The notes under the pieces were generated by a model. That model saw only the letters and a list, made by a program, of their open reading frames with translations. It made no database searches and was not told the DNA's origin. Below, in pieces: positions 16,682-23,923 of a stretch of DNA of 64,000 nucleotides (position 1 is the stretch's first letter; every line of letters starts with the position of its first letter). The DNA lies in assembly GCF_011046535.1 (NCBI RefSeq), contig NZ_CP049257.1:3286001-3350000 (forward strand), written 5' to 3'. The stretch is from Nocardioides anomalus (GTDB lineage: Bacteria; Actinomycetota; Actinomycetes; Propionibacteriales; Nocardioidaceae). Both the position numbers and the translations under genes were made by a program.

Positions 16682-17320
16682 CTAGGCGAGCAGCGTGCGC
16701 ACGAGTACGTCGGCCAGCACGTCGGCGTACTGCTCGGGGGTCCTGCCGCGCGAGGTCACCAGCTCGAACCACTCCGGGCTGTTGAGCGACCAGACCAGGT
16801 CGGCCGCGTCGTCGTCGGACAGGTCCTCGCGCAGCCCGCCGGCCGCGCGCAGTCCGGCCACGAACAACCGCATGTTGGCGGCCCGGCGCTCGCTGATCGC
16901 GCGGTGCTGCGCGGCGCACTCGGGCTCGGTGCCCCCCGCCTCCTGCAGCGCCCGCATGATCGGCACCGACCGCGGCAGCACCCGGCCCATGGCGGCGGCG
17001 TACGTGCGGATCTTGGCCTCGGCGGTCGGCGCCTCCTCCACCGCCCGCACGTAGTCGCGCTGCCCGGCCGGCACCGGAGCGGGGCCCTCGGCGAGCGCCA
17101 TGTCGTGCACGGCGAGCAGCAGCTGCGCCTTGCGGCCGACCGTGGCGTAGACGGTGTCCAGGGAGACCCCGGCCCGCTCGGCCACCGCCTGGACCGACGT
17201 GGCGGCGTACCCCTGCTCGACGAAGAGCTCCCGGGCCGCCGCGAGGACGGACAGCCGGGTCGCCTCGGCGGCCGCCCGCCGTCGCGAGGCGTCGTAGGAC
17301 CGCTTGACCCGCTCCCCCAT
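16682..17320 (-). CDS. TetR-family transcriptional regulator
   Basis: A 212-residue repressor-type regulator. The N-terminal helix-turn-helix is typical: VLAAARELFVEQGYAATSVQAVAERAGVSLDTVYATVGRKAQLL (about 27-70). The C-terminal ligand-binding part is helical and not like any subfamily I can name. It is divergent from a cupin gene across a 49-base gap that contains a perfect inverted repeat, so it very likely represses itself and the cupin. A -10-like TAAATT ends 7 bases before its ATG, so its mRNA may be leaderless. The inducer is unknown. Confidence 0.92.
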   Translation of the reverse strand: MGERVKRSYDASRRRAAAEATRLSVLAAARELFVEQGYAATSVQAVAERAGVSLDTVYATVGRKAQLLLAVHDMALAEGPAPVPAGQRDYVRAVEEAPTAEAKIRTYAAAMGRVLPRSVPIMRALQEAGGTEPECAAQHRAISERRAANMRLFVAGLRAAGGLREDLSDDDAADLVWSLNSPEWFELVTSRGRTPEQYADVLADVLVRTLLA

Positions 17321-17332
17321 GCGGCCTAATTT

Positions 17333-17351
17333 ATCCGAAAGCCCTTCGGAT
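17333..17351. promoter_or_regulatory. Perfect inverted repeat, probable TetR operator
   Basis: ATCCGAA-AGCCC-TTCGGAT: two perfect 7-bp arms with a 5-bp spacer, midway between the divergent tetR and cupin starts. It overlaps the probable tetR -10 (17333-17328 on the minus strand). Its size and position match TetR-family operators, so binding should block both promoters. Confidence 0.65.
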
Positions 17352-17369
17352 CAATCTCAGGAGCTCGGC

Positions 17370-17870
17370 ATGTCGACACACGAGGGTGAGCAGCTGGTGG
17401 TCCACGAGCCCGGCACCGGCCGCGCGACCTGGGCCATGGGGTCGCTCTTCGAGCACCTCCTCGAGCGCGGCCAGAGCGACCGGCTCGGCGTGGCGCTGGT
17501 GACCCAGCCGCCGGGCATCGCCACGCCCCTGCACCGGCACAGCCAGGAGGCCGAGGCGTTCTTCGTCCTCGAGGGCCGGCTGTCCTACCAGGCGGGCGAG
17601 GAGCTGCACGAGCTCTACGACGGCTGCTTCATCCACCTGCCCCAGGGCGTGCCGCACGCGTTCCGGATCCGCGGGGACTCCCCCGCCAAGCTGCTCGCCC
17701 TCACCGCCCCGGCCGGGCTGTTGCACCTGTACGACGAGGTCGGGCTGCCGGCGGCGGAGCGGCGGCTCCCGGGCGAGGACGGCCAGACCCCGGAGGTGGA
17801 GATCCCCAAGTGGGTCGAGGTCGGGCCGCGCTACGGCCTCGAGGTCGTCGGGCCACCCATCCCGGAGTGA
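17370..17870 (+). CDS. Cupin-domain protein (quercetin 2,3-dioxygenase-like)
   Basis: A 166-residue single-cupin protein. It has the two cupin motifs: GIATPLHRHSQEAEAFFVLEG (about 49-69; metal-ligand His residues and Glu) and FIHLPQGVPHAFRI (about 87-100; second-motif His). This suggests a metal-binding small-molecule dioxygenase or isomerase, or a ligand sensor, in the cytosol. A clear AGGAG lies 9 bases upstream of the ATG. It is divergent from tetR across a shared operator, so it is the likely regulated gene. The natural substrate is not known; flavonol or other aromatic compounds are only suggested by family resemblance. Confidence 0.88.
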   Translation: MSTHEGEQLVVHEPGTGRATWAMGSLFEHLLERGQSDRLGVALVTQPPGIATPLHRHSQEAEAFFVLEGRLSYQAGEELHELYDGCFIHLPQGVPHAFRIRGDSPAKLLALTAPAGLLHLYDEVGLPAAERRLPGEDGQTPEVEIPKWVEVGPRYGLEVVGPPIPE

Positions 17871-17939
17871 GGGCGGCCCCGGTTCGGTGAGCCCTCGGTG
17901 CGCCCGTCGGTGCGCCATCGGTGCGCCGTCGGCCAGCCG

Positions 17940-18023
17940 GTCGGGACGCACCTGTCGTCGGTGCTGCGCGAGCTCCAGCTCTCCTCGCGGCACGAGCTGA
18001 CGCGCTGGGTCGCAGACCGGTGA
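17940..18023 (+). pseudogene. Remnant copy of a LuxR-type regulator C-terminus, convergent with the real gene
   Basis: The plus strand encodes THLSSVLRELQLSSRHEL followed by TRWVADR and a TGA stop. This matches the last 25 or so residues of the response regulator that ends head-on at 18031. Nothing upstream in this frame looks like the rest of a regulator; three loose copies of TCGGTGCGCC (17895, 17907, 17918) precede it. It is a gene fragment. Confidence 0.8.
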
Positions 18024-18123
18024 CTGCTCGTCAGAGCAGCCGACGGTCGGAGGCCCAGCGGGTCAGCTCGTGCCGCGAGGAGAGCTGGAGCTTGCGCAGG
18101 ACCGACGACATGTGGGTCTCGAC
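17940..18123. repeat. Inverted repeat formed by the LuxR regulator 3' end and its remnant
   Basis: The arms are 17940-18009 and 18054-18123, about 70 bases each with roughly six mismatches by eye, separated by 44 bases. That centre contains a smaller hairpin (CTGCTCG/AGAGCAG). It could fold as a long stem-loop at the end of the regulator mRNA. Confidence 0.8.
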
Positions 18124-18696
18124 GGTCTTGATGGAGATGAACAGTTCCTTGGCCACCTCCTTGTAGGCGTAGCCGCGGGCGATGAGCCGCATCACCTCGC
18201 GCTCGCGCTCGGTGAGCCGGTCGAGGTCCTCGTCGACGGCGGCCACCTCGATGGAGCCGGCGAAGGCGTCGAGCACGAAACCGGCCAGCCGCGGCGAGAA
18301 GACCGCGTCGCCGTCGGCGACCCGGCGGATGGCCGAGACCAGCTCGGGGCCGGTGATGGTCTTGGTGACGTAGCCGCGGGCGCCGCCGCGGATGGTGCCG
18401 ATGACGTCCTCGGCCGCGTCGGAGACCGAGAGCGCGAGGTAGCGGGTGTCCGGCGCGGTGAGGGCCGAGCGGCGCATCACCTCGACGCCGCCGCCGCCGG
18501 GCAGGTGCACGTCGAGCAGGACCACGTCGGGCCGGTGCTCGGCCACGGCCCTGACGGCCTGGTCGACGTCGGCGGCCTCGGCCAGCACCTCGACCACGCC
18601 GGCGCCGGCGGAGGCGAGCTCGGCGCGCACGCCGCTGCGGAACATCGCGTGGTCGTCGACGATGACGACCGGCACGGGACGGGCGGGGGTGGTCAC
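18031..18696 (-). CDS. NarL/LuxR-family response regulator
   Basis: A 221-residue response regulator. The receiver domain has the acidic pair in VVIVDDHAMF, the phospho-acceptor Asp in VVLLDVHLPGG (about residue 58), Ser/Thr in YLALSVSD and Lys in YVTKTITG. The C-terminal LuxR helix-turn-helix runs LTEREREVMRLIARGYAYKE to SIKTVETHMSSVLRKL. Its GTG start overlaps the stop of the sensor kinase (GTGA), with GAGGAG upstream, so the two form a coupled two-component system. Targets probably include the divergent PspC-domain genes. The 3' end is duplicated in inverted form just downstream. Confidence 0.94.
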   Translation of the reverse strand: MTTPARPVPVVIVDDHAMFRSGVRAELASAGAGVVEVLAEAADVDQAVRAVAEHRPDVVLLDVHLPGGGGVEVMRRSALTAPDTRYLALSVSDAAEDVIGTIRGGARGYVTKTITGPELVSAIRRVADGDAVFSPRLAGFVLDAFAGSIEVAAVDEDLDRLTEREREVMRLIARGYAYKEVAKELFISIKTVETHMSSVLRKLQLSSRHELTRWASDRRLL

Positions 18697-19985
18697 AAGG
18701 TCTCCTCGGGTGACGCAGGGGGTGTCGGGCGGGACAGGTGGAGCCGGACCTCGGTGCCCTCGCCGGGCGCCGAGCGGACCTCGGCGGTGCCGCCGTGGCG
18801 GGCCATCCGGTCGATGATGCTGCGGCGCACGCCGTACCGGTCCTCGGGTACGTCGTCCAGCGCGAACCCGGCGCCGCGGTCGCGGACGAAGACGTCGACG
18901 CTCTCGTCGCCGACCTCGGCGTAGACGTCGACCCGGCCGGTGCCGGCGTGCTTGGCGGCGTTGGTGACCGCCTCGCGGGTGGCCTGCACGAGCGGGCGCA
19001 GCACCTCGTCGTGCGGGCAGTCGCCGACGGCGACCACGTCGACGGTGACGCCGTAGGTGTCCTCGACCTCGGCGGCCGCGGACCGCAGCGCGCCGGCCAG
19101 GGAGGAGTCGTCGGTGGACTCGCCGACGTAGAGCCACGCGCGCAGGTCGCGCTCCTGCGCCCGGGCCAGGCGGGCCACGGTGGTGGGGTCGTGCGAGCTC
19201 TTCTGGATGAGCGCGAGGGTCTGCAGCACCGAGTCGTGCAGGTGGGCGGCCACGTCGGCGCGCTCCTCGACCCGGATGCGCTCCTCGCGCTCCGCCCCGA
19301 GGTCGCTGGCCAGCCGGAACACCCACGGCCCCACGACCAGCGAGAGCCCGACCACGCCGAGCAGCCCCGCCGCGAGGGCGACGCGCGCCTGGCCGAAGCC
19401 GTTGCCGGTCAGCCCGACCACGACCAGCGCCACGACGATGAGGGCGACACCGGCGGCCACCCGGGCGTACGACGCGAGCCCGCCCGAGCCGAAGACCATG
19501 CGCACCGGGTCGAGCCGCCCCGAGGTGTCGAGCCAGCGCTCGCGCTGGACCTCGTCGGCCTGGCGCCACAGCAGCGCGACGCCGGCCAGGCCGATGACGA
19601 TGGGCCAGAACACCGCGCCGCTGCCGAGCGTCGCCTGCGCCACCAGGATCACGCCGAGGCCGAGCGCGGCCAGCGCGATCGCCGGGCCGGCGTCGGTGAG
19701 CCGGCGCGAGCGGCGCGGGCGCCGGCCGCCGCGGGTCGCGCTCTCGGCGCCGGGCGTGCCGGTCTCGAAGCGGGAGTCCGACGGCACGACCAGCCACAGG
19801 CCGATGTACATCGCGATGCCGAGCCCGCTGATCGCGGTGGCCAGCAGGAACGCCGCGCGCACCCAGAGCACCGGCACCGCCAAGTGGCGCGCCAGCCCGG
19901 AGGCGACGCCGCCGAGCACGGGGCTCTCGGAGTCGCGCGTGACGCGTCGCCACTCGCGCGGCGGGTGGGTGGGTGCACTGGTCAT
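18693..19985 (-). CDS. PspC-domain sensor histidine kinase
   Basis: A 430-residue membrane kinase. The N-terminus is a PspC domain (SPVLGGVASGLARHLAVPVLWVRAAF, then a membrane helix ending MYIGLWLVVPSD, about 20-70). Several further membrane segments follow (about 98-140 and 168-225). The cytoplasmic part has a HisKA_3-type dimerisation helix with the phospho-accepting His in AAHLHDSVLQTLALIQ and an ATPase domain with REAVTNAAKHAG (N box) and VFVRDRGAGFAL (G1 box). It would sense envelope state and phosphorylate the overlapping LuxR-type regulator. It is divergent from a set of PspC-domain genes across 144 bases, consistent with one envelope-stress regulon. Confidence 0.93.
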   Translation of the reverse strand: MTSAPTHPPREWRRVTRDSESPVLGGVASGLARHLAVPVLWVRAAFLLATAISGLGIAMYIGLWLVVPSDSRFETGTPGAESATRGGRRPRRSRRLTDAGPAIALAALGLGVILVAQATLGSGAVFWPIVIGLAGVALLWRQADEVQRERWLDTSGRLDPVRMVFGSGGLASYARVAAGVALIVVALVVVGLTGNGFGQARVALAAGLLGVVGLSLVVGPWVFRLASDLGAEREERIRVEERADVAAHLHDSVLQTLALIQKSSHDPTTVARLARAQERDLRAWLYVGESTDDSSLAGALRSAAAEVEDTYGVTVDVVAVGDCPHDEVLRPLVQATREAVTNAAKHAGTGRVDVYAEVGDESVDVFVRDRGAGFALDDVPEDRYGVRRSIIDRMARHGGTAEVRSAPGEGTEVRLHLSRPTPPASPEETL

Positions 19986-20129
19986 GACGGGTCAACTGTC
20001 GCAGGTCAGAGCGGTCCACCCCATGGAGAAGCACCCCGAGCCGACCCTGAGGACGGCGCCCGCCCCTCCGGTCGGATTCAGGGTCGTCCCCGATGGTCCG
20101 CAGCGCCGCGAGGGCACAACCTTGGTGCC

Positions 20130-21317
20130 ATGACCACCACTCCCCCCGAGGCCGAGGAGCGTCCCGACGCCCCGCCGCCGGGCGCCGAGGGACCCCGCGC
20201 GACCCGCGAGGAGCTCAAGGAGCTCGGCTCGATCCGCCGCACCACCGGGCCCGACCGCAAGATCGCGGGCGTCGCCGGCGGCCTGGCCCGGCACCTCGAC
20301 ATCGACCCCGTCATCCTGCGGGTCGCGTTCGTGGTGCTGGTCTTCTTCGGCGGCGCCGGCCTCATCGCGTACGCCGCGTGCTGGCTCCTCGTCCCCGAGG
20401 ACGGCAGCCTCCGCCGCCCGCTCGGGCTCGACGACCGCAACCGCGGCTTCGCGCTGGTCGGTGTCGGCATCCTCGCCGGGCTCGCACTGCTCAGCGACAC
20501 CCTCGGCAACGACTTCTTCCCGTGGCCGGTGGCCATCGCCATCGGGCTGCTGGTCTTCCTCGTCGTCGGCGTCGTCGACCGGGACCGCAAGGTGGTGCCG
20601 ACCGCGCCGCCGGTCCCCCACCGACCCGACCCGATCACCGGCGAGCCGGTGCCGACCGGGCCCGCGGCGTACGTCGCGCCGCCGGCGTACCGACCGCTCC
20701 CGCGCAACCCGCGCAAGCGCGGACCCAGGCTGTTCTGGTTCACCCTCGCCCTGGCCGCCCTCGGCATCGGCGTGCTCGGCATCGCCGACGCCGCCGGCGC
20801 GGGCGTGGCCGACTCGGCCTACCCGGCCGTGGTCGTGGGCGCCTGCGGGCTGATGCTGCTGGTCGGCGCCTTCTGGGGCCGGGCCGGCGGGCTGATCCTC
20901 GTCGGGCTCGTCGCCTCGCTGGCGCTGACCCTCACCACGGCCGCCCAGGACGTCGAGGGCGGCGACATCAACCGCACCCCGCTCACCGCCGCCGCCGTCC
21001 CGAGCCGGCTGGACACCTCGGCCGGCGAGATCGTCCTCGACCTCACCCGCGTGCAGGACCTCCCCGCCCTGGACGGGCGGTCCCTGGAGCTCGACGCCGA
21101 CCTCGGCCGCATCGAGGTGGTCGTCCCCGCCGGGCTCACCGTCGAGGTCGACGCGCAGATCCACGGCCCGGGCCACCTCGAGCTGTTCGGCGACGAGCGC
21201 GGCGGCGTCGGCATCGGCGACGTCTCGCGGCACGAGGCGGGCCCCGGCGCACCCACGTTGTCCATCGAGGCCGACGTGGACCTCGGCGAGATCAAGGTCC
21301 TGGAGGGGGCATCGTGA
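20130..21317 (+). CDS. PspC-domain multi-pass membrane protein with C-terminal adhesin-like region
   Basis: A 395-residue envelope protein. A PspC domain (about 44-92: DRKIAGVAGGLARHLDIDPV to LIAYAACWLLVPEDG) is followed by membrane helices near 104-150 and 205-275. A C-terminal soluble region repeats aliphatic beta-strand patterns (GEIVLDLTRVQDL, LGRIEVVVPAGLTVEV, DVDLGEIKVLEG), as in the toastrack/DUF2154-like part often fused to PspC. It begins a three-gene operon with GTGA and ATGA overlaps and is divergent from the PspC-kinase. A role in membrane-stress response is likely from the family and context. The ATG is preceded by no strong Shine-Dalgarno. Confidence 0.87.
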   Translation: MTTTPPEAEERPDAPPPGAEGPRATREELKELGSIRRTTGPDRKIAGVAGGLARHLDIDPVILRVAFVVLVFFGGAGLIAYAACWLLVPEDGSLRRPLGLDDRNRGFALVGVGILAGLALLSDTLGNDFFPWPVAIAIGLLVFLVVGVVDRDRKVVPTAPPVPHRPDPITGEPVPTGPAAYVAPPAYRPLPRNPRKRGPRLFWFTLALAALGIGVLGIADAAGAGVADSAYPAVVVGACGLMLLVGAFWGRAGGLILVGLVASLALTLTTAAQDVEGGDINRTPLTAAAVPSRLDTSAGEIVLDLTRVQDLPALDGRSLELDADLGRIEVVVPAGLTVEVDAQIHGPGHLELFGDERGGVGIGDVSRHEAGPGAPTLSIEADVDLGEIKVLEGAS

Positions 21318-21634
21318 ACGACACCCTGAACGACGACGGCCGCCCGAGCGGGCGGCACCAGCTCAACATCGGCCACCTGGTCATGGGGATCGCCCTGCTC
21401 GGCATCCTCGGCATCTGGGCGCTGGTGCAGAGCGACACCGTCGGCGGCGACGACGTCCGCTGGCTGATGCCCATCCCCTGGGTCCTGGCCGGCGCGGCCG
21501 GGCTGACCGCCACGGCCATCACCGGCAGCCGCCGCTACGCCGTCAGGCAGACCGGCTGGGCCGGCGGGCCCGAGCCGACCCCGACCGTCCAGATCCCGAC
21601 CGACCCGACCGACCCGACCGAGGAGCGCCCATGA
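21314..21634 (+). CDS. Small two-helix membrane protein in the PspC operon
   Basis: A 106-residue protein with two hydrophobic segments (about 20-40: HLVMGIALLGILGIWALVQ, and 52-70: PIPWVLAGAAGLTATAI), basic residues after the second helix and a Pro/Thr-rich tail. The GTG start overlaps the previous stop, and its own TGA overlaps the next ATG, so translation is coupled along the operon. No family name was recognised. Position between two PspC-domain genes suggests an envelope-stress accessory role. Confidence 0.8.
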   Translation: MNDTLNDDGRPSGRHQLNIGHLVMGIALLGILGIWALVQSDTVGGDDVRWLMPIPWVLAGAAGLTATAITGSRRYAVRQTGWAGGPEPTPTVQIPTDPTDPTEERP

Positions 21635-21984
21635 CCACCGAGCCCACCAGCCAGCAGGCCGACCAGCCGCCGGCCCAGCCCACGGCCCAGCCGACGCCGC
21701 CGCCGGCGAGCCCGAACGCCGACCAGCAGTACGCCTCGTCGGCCAGGGTGCCGCGCCGCCTGGTGCGCCGCACCGACGACAAGATGCTGGGCGGCGTGTG
21801 CGCCGGGCTGGCCGACCACTTCGGCATCGACCCCACGCTGGTGCGGGTGCTGACCGTCCTCGTGACGGTCCTGGGCGCCGGCACGGTGGTCATCGCCTAC
21901 CTCGCGGCCTGGGCGATCGTGCCGAGGGACGTCGACGTGGACCCGGCGTACGCGGCGCAGACCGCCAGCGTCTGGTCCGGCTGA
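21631..21984 (+). CDS. Short PspC-domain protein
   Basis: A 117-residue protein. Its Gln/Pro/Thr-rich N-terminus (1-38) is followed by a PspC domain (RRTDDKMLGGVCAGLADHFG, about 46-65) and one membrane helix (about 70-98) ending in AAWAIVPRDV. It is the last gene of the PspC operon. Its final 88 bases overlap the 3' end of the GDPD gene on the other strand, so the tail (DPAYAAQTASVWSG) is read in both directions. It probably acts with the PspC-kinase and the larger PspC protein at the membrane. Confidence 0.88.
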   Translation: MTTEPTSQQADQPPAQPTAQPTPPPASPNADQQYASSARVPRRLVRRTDDKMLGGVCAGLADHFGIDPTLVRVLTVLVTVLGAGTVVIAYLAAWAIVPRDVDVDPAYAAQTASVWSG

Positions 21985-22808
21985 TCGCTGAACAGCCCGT
22001 CCACGCCCGCCTCGACCAGGGCCTGGACGCGTCCCGCCACCGCGGCGGGGCCGTCCGGGTCGTCGTGGCGCACGGTGTAGGCCAGGACGCCGAGCCCGGC
22101 CCGGTGCGCGGGACCGACCAGCCCGGGTCGCGCGAGCAGCGCGGGGACGTCGAGGGCCAGCACGTCGGCGTACGTCGCCACCTCGGCCAGTCCGGCCGGC
22201 GTGAGCAGCGGTGAGCCGGCCCCCTCGACCAGCTGGACCAGCGGCAGCGGGGTCCGCTCGCGCAGCCGGCGCACGCTGAGCGGGTCGAAGCTCTGCAGCA
22301 CCACCCCCGCGTGGACGTGGTCCAGGCCGTGGTCGCGCAGCGAGGCGAGCACCGTGTCCTCGAGCCGCTGAGCCTCGGCCGGCAGCTCGCAGGACTTGAG
22401 CTCGGCGTTGAGCCCGACCCGGCGCCCGCGCCGGCGCGACTCGTCGGCCAGGAGCAGCAGCAGCTCGTCGAGGGTGGCCACCTCGAAGTAGCCGTCGAAG
22501 CGCGCGCTGCCGGGCCGGCGCGCCGGCCAGCGCTCGGTGGCGCGCAGCGACTTCAGCTCGGCGAGGGTCAGCGCCTCCACCCGCCAGGGCCGGTCGGCGA
22601 AGTCGGCGCGCACCGCGATGTCGGTGGTCCGGGTCAGGTCGCTCTCGTGGCGCAGCACGGCGACGCCGTCCGCGGTGAGGACCAGGTCGGGCTCGACGGC
22701 GTCGGCGCCCTGGGCGAGGGCCAGGCGGTACGACGCGAGCGTGTGCTCGGGGCGGTAGCCGGGGGCTCCGCGGTGACCGATCACCAGTGGTCTCGTGGCC
22801 GATCCCAT
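21897..22808 (-). CDS. Glycerophosphodiester phosphodiesterase
   Basis: A 303-residue GDPD-family enzyme that would hydrolyse glycerophosphodiesters to glycerol-3-phosphate and an alcohol. Catalytic features: VIGHRGAPG (His-Arg near residue 11), AVEPDLVLTADGVAVLRHE (metal-binding Glu/Asp and His), LNAELKS (Glu) and VVLQSFDP. The TIM-barrel length is normal. No signal peptide is present, so it is likely cytosolic. It converges with the PspC operon and overlaps its last gene by 88 bases; the C-terminal 29 residues beyond DQTLAV lie in this overlap. The start ATG directly precedes TRPLVIGHRG. Confidence 0.93.
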   Translation of the reverse strand: MGSATRPLVIGHRGAPGYRPEHTLASYRLALAQGADAVEPDLVLTADGVAVLRHESDLTRTTDIAVRADFADRPWRVEALTLAELKSLRATERWPARRPGSARFDGYFEVATLDELLLLLADESRRRGRRVGLNAELKSCELPAEAQRLEDTVLASLRDHGLDHVHAGVVLQSFDPLSVRRLRERTPLPLVQLVEGAGSPLLTPAGLAEVATYADVLALDVPALLARPGLVGPAHRAGLGVLAYTVRHDDPDGPAAVAGRVQALVEAGVDGLFSDQPDQTLAVCAAYAGSTSTSLGTIAQAAR

Positions 22809-22880
22809 GACACCGACGGTCCGCGGGACACGTGGCCGGGAGGCGCAGACGACGTGAACCGGAAGTGACACTCTTCTGCC

Positions 22881-23426
22881 ATGTCGACGTTGCCGACCCT
22901 GGGCCGCCTCGCGTCGCTGCCCGCCCTGGAGCACCCCGAGCTGCTCGCGCCGCCGGTCCTCGCCGCGCTCCGGTCGTGGGAGCACGGCGCGGAGCTGGCC
23001 GTGGTGGAGATCGACCCCGAGGTCGCCGACACGGCCGCGATGAGCGCGGCGTACGACCTCGGCATGGACACCGGCGCCAACTGCGTGGTCGTCGGCGGCA
23101 AGCGCGACGGCGAGGAGCGGGTCGCGGCCTGCCTGGTCCGCGCCGACCGGCGCGCCGACGTCAACACCGTGGTCAAGCGCGCGCTCGACGTGCGCAAGTG
23201 CTCGTTCCTGCCGATGGACCGCGCGGTCGAGGAGTCCGGGATGGAGTACGGCGGGATCACCCCGGTCGGGCTGCCCGCGTCGTGGCGGCTGCTGGTCGAT
23301 CCGCACGTGCTGGACGTCGACGTGGCGGTGATCGGCTCGGGCGTGCGCCGCTCCAAGCTGCTGCTGCCGGGCCGGCTCGCCGCCGCGCTGCCGGGGGCCG
23401 AGGTGGTCGAGGGGCTGGCAGGCTGA
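22881..23426 (+). CDS. YbaK/EbsC-type aminoacyl-tRNA deacylase domain protein
   Basis: A 181-residue protein of the YbaK/ProX family, which removes wrongly attached amino acids (such as Ala or Cys on tRNA-Pro) in trans. Matching parts are MDTGANCVVVGGKRDGEERVAACLV (core strand region), NTVVKRALDVRKCSFLPMDRAVEESGMEYGGITPVGLP, which contains the conserved GxxxGxxxPxG element, and a C-terminal LLVDPHVLDVDVAVIGSGVR. The ATG is 6 bases after CACTCT, so the mRNA may be leaderless. Its stop overlaps the start of the DUF6328 gene (TGATG), making the two an operon with the lipoprotein that follows. Exact tRNA specificity cannot be given. Confidence 0.85.
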   Translation: MSTLPTLGRLASLPALEHPELLAPPVLAALRSWEHGAELAVVEIDPEVADTAAMSAAYDLGMDTGANCVVVGGKRDGEERVAACLVRADRRADVNTVVKRALDVRKCSFLPMDRAVEESGMEYGGITPVGLPASWRLLVDPHVLDVDVAVIGSGVRRSKLLLPGRLAAALPGAEVVEGLAG

Positions 23427-23923
23427 TGGCGGAGATCGGCGACGAGCGCGAGGACCCCGAGGGTCCCGACAAGGAGCGCGACGAGACCGAGGCGGAGCGC
23501 GAGGACCGCAAGTGGAACGACATGCTCCAGGAGCTGCGCGTCGTCCAGACCAGCGCCCAGCTCACTGCCGGCTTCCTGCTCACGCTGCCGTTCTCGCAGC
23601 GCTTCAGTGCGCTGAGCGACAGCCAGGAGGGCTTCTACCTCGCGCTGGTCGTCCTCAGCGCCCTGGTCGTCGCGCTGGTGCTCACCCCCGTGGCCATCCA
23701 CCGGCGGCTCGCCGGGCTGCGCGTCAAGGGCAAGGTCGTCGCCGCCGGGGCCTTCTTCATGCGGCTGGCGCTCGTGCTGCTGGCCACCCTGGTCGCGGGC
23801 ATCGTCACCTTCATCTTCGACGTGCTCCTCGACCGCACCGCGGCCGTGGTCACCGGGGCGGCGCTGGGCGTCGTGCTCACCGGGCTGCTGTTCGTGCTGC
23901 CTCGTACCCTCGTGCGCAGATGA
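23426..23923 (+). CDS. DUF6328-family membrane protein
   Basis: A 165-residue protein with an acidic N-terminus (1-28), the family signature KWNDMLQELRVVQTSAQLTAGFLLTLPFSQRF (29-60, contains the first hydrophobic segment) and three more membrane segments (about 68-92, 103-127, 137-158). DUF6328 members are small actinobacterial membrane proteins of unknown function. It starts on the last base of the previous stop and overlaps the lipoprotein start with ATGA, so it sits in a translationally coupled three-gene operon. Confidence 0.87.
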   Translation: MAEIGDEREDPEGPDKERDETEAEREDRKWNDMLQELRVVQTSAQLTAGFLLTLPFSQRFSALSDSQEGFYLALVVLSALVVALVLTPVAIHRRLAGLRVKGKVVAAGAFFMRLALVLLATLVAGIVTFIFDVLLDRTAAVVTGAALGVVLTGLLFVLPRTLVRR

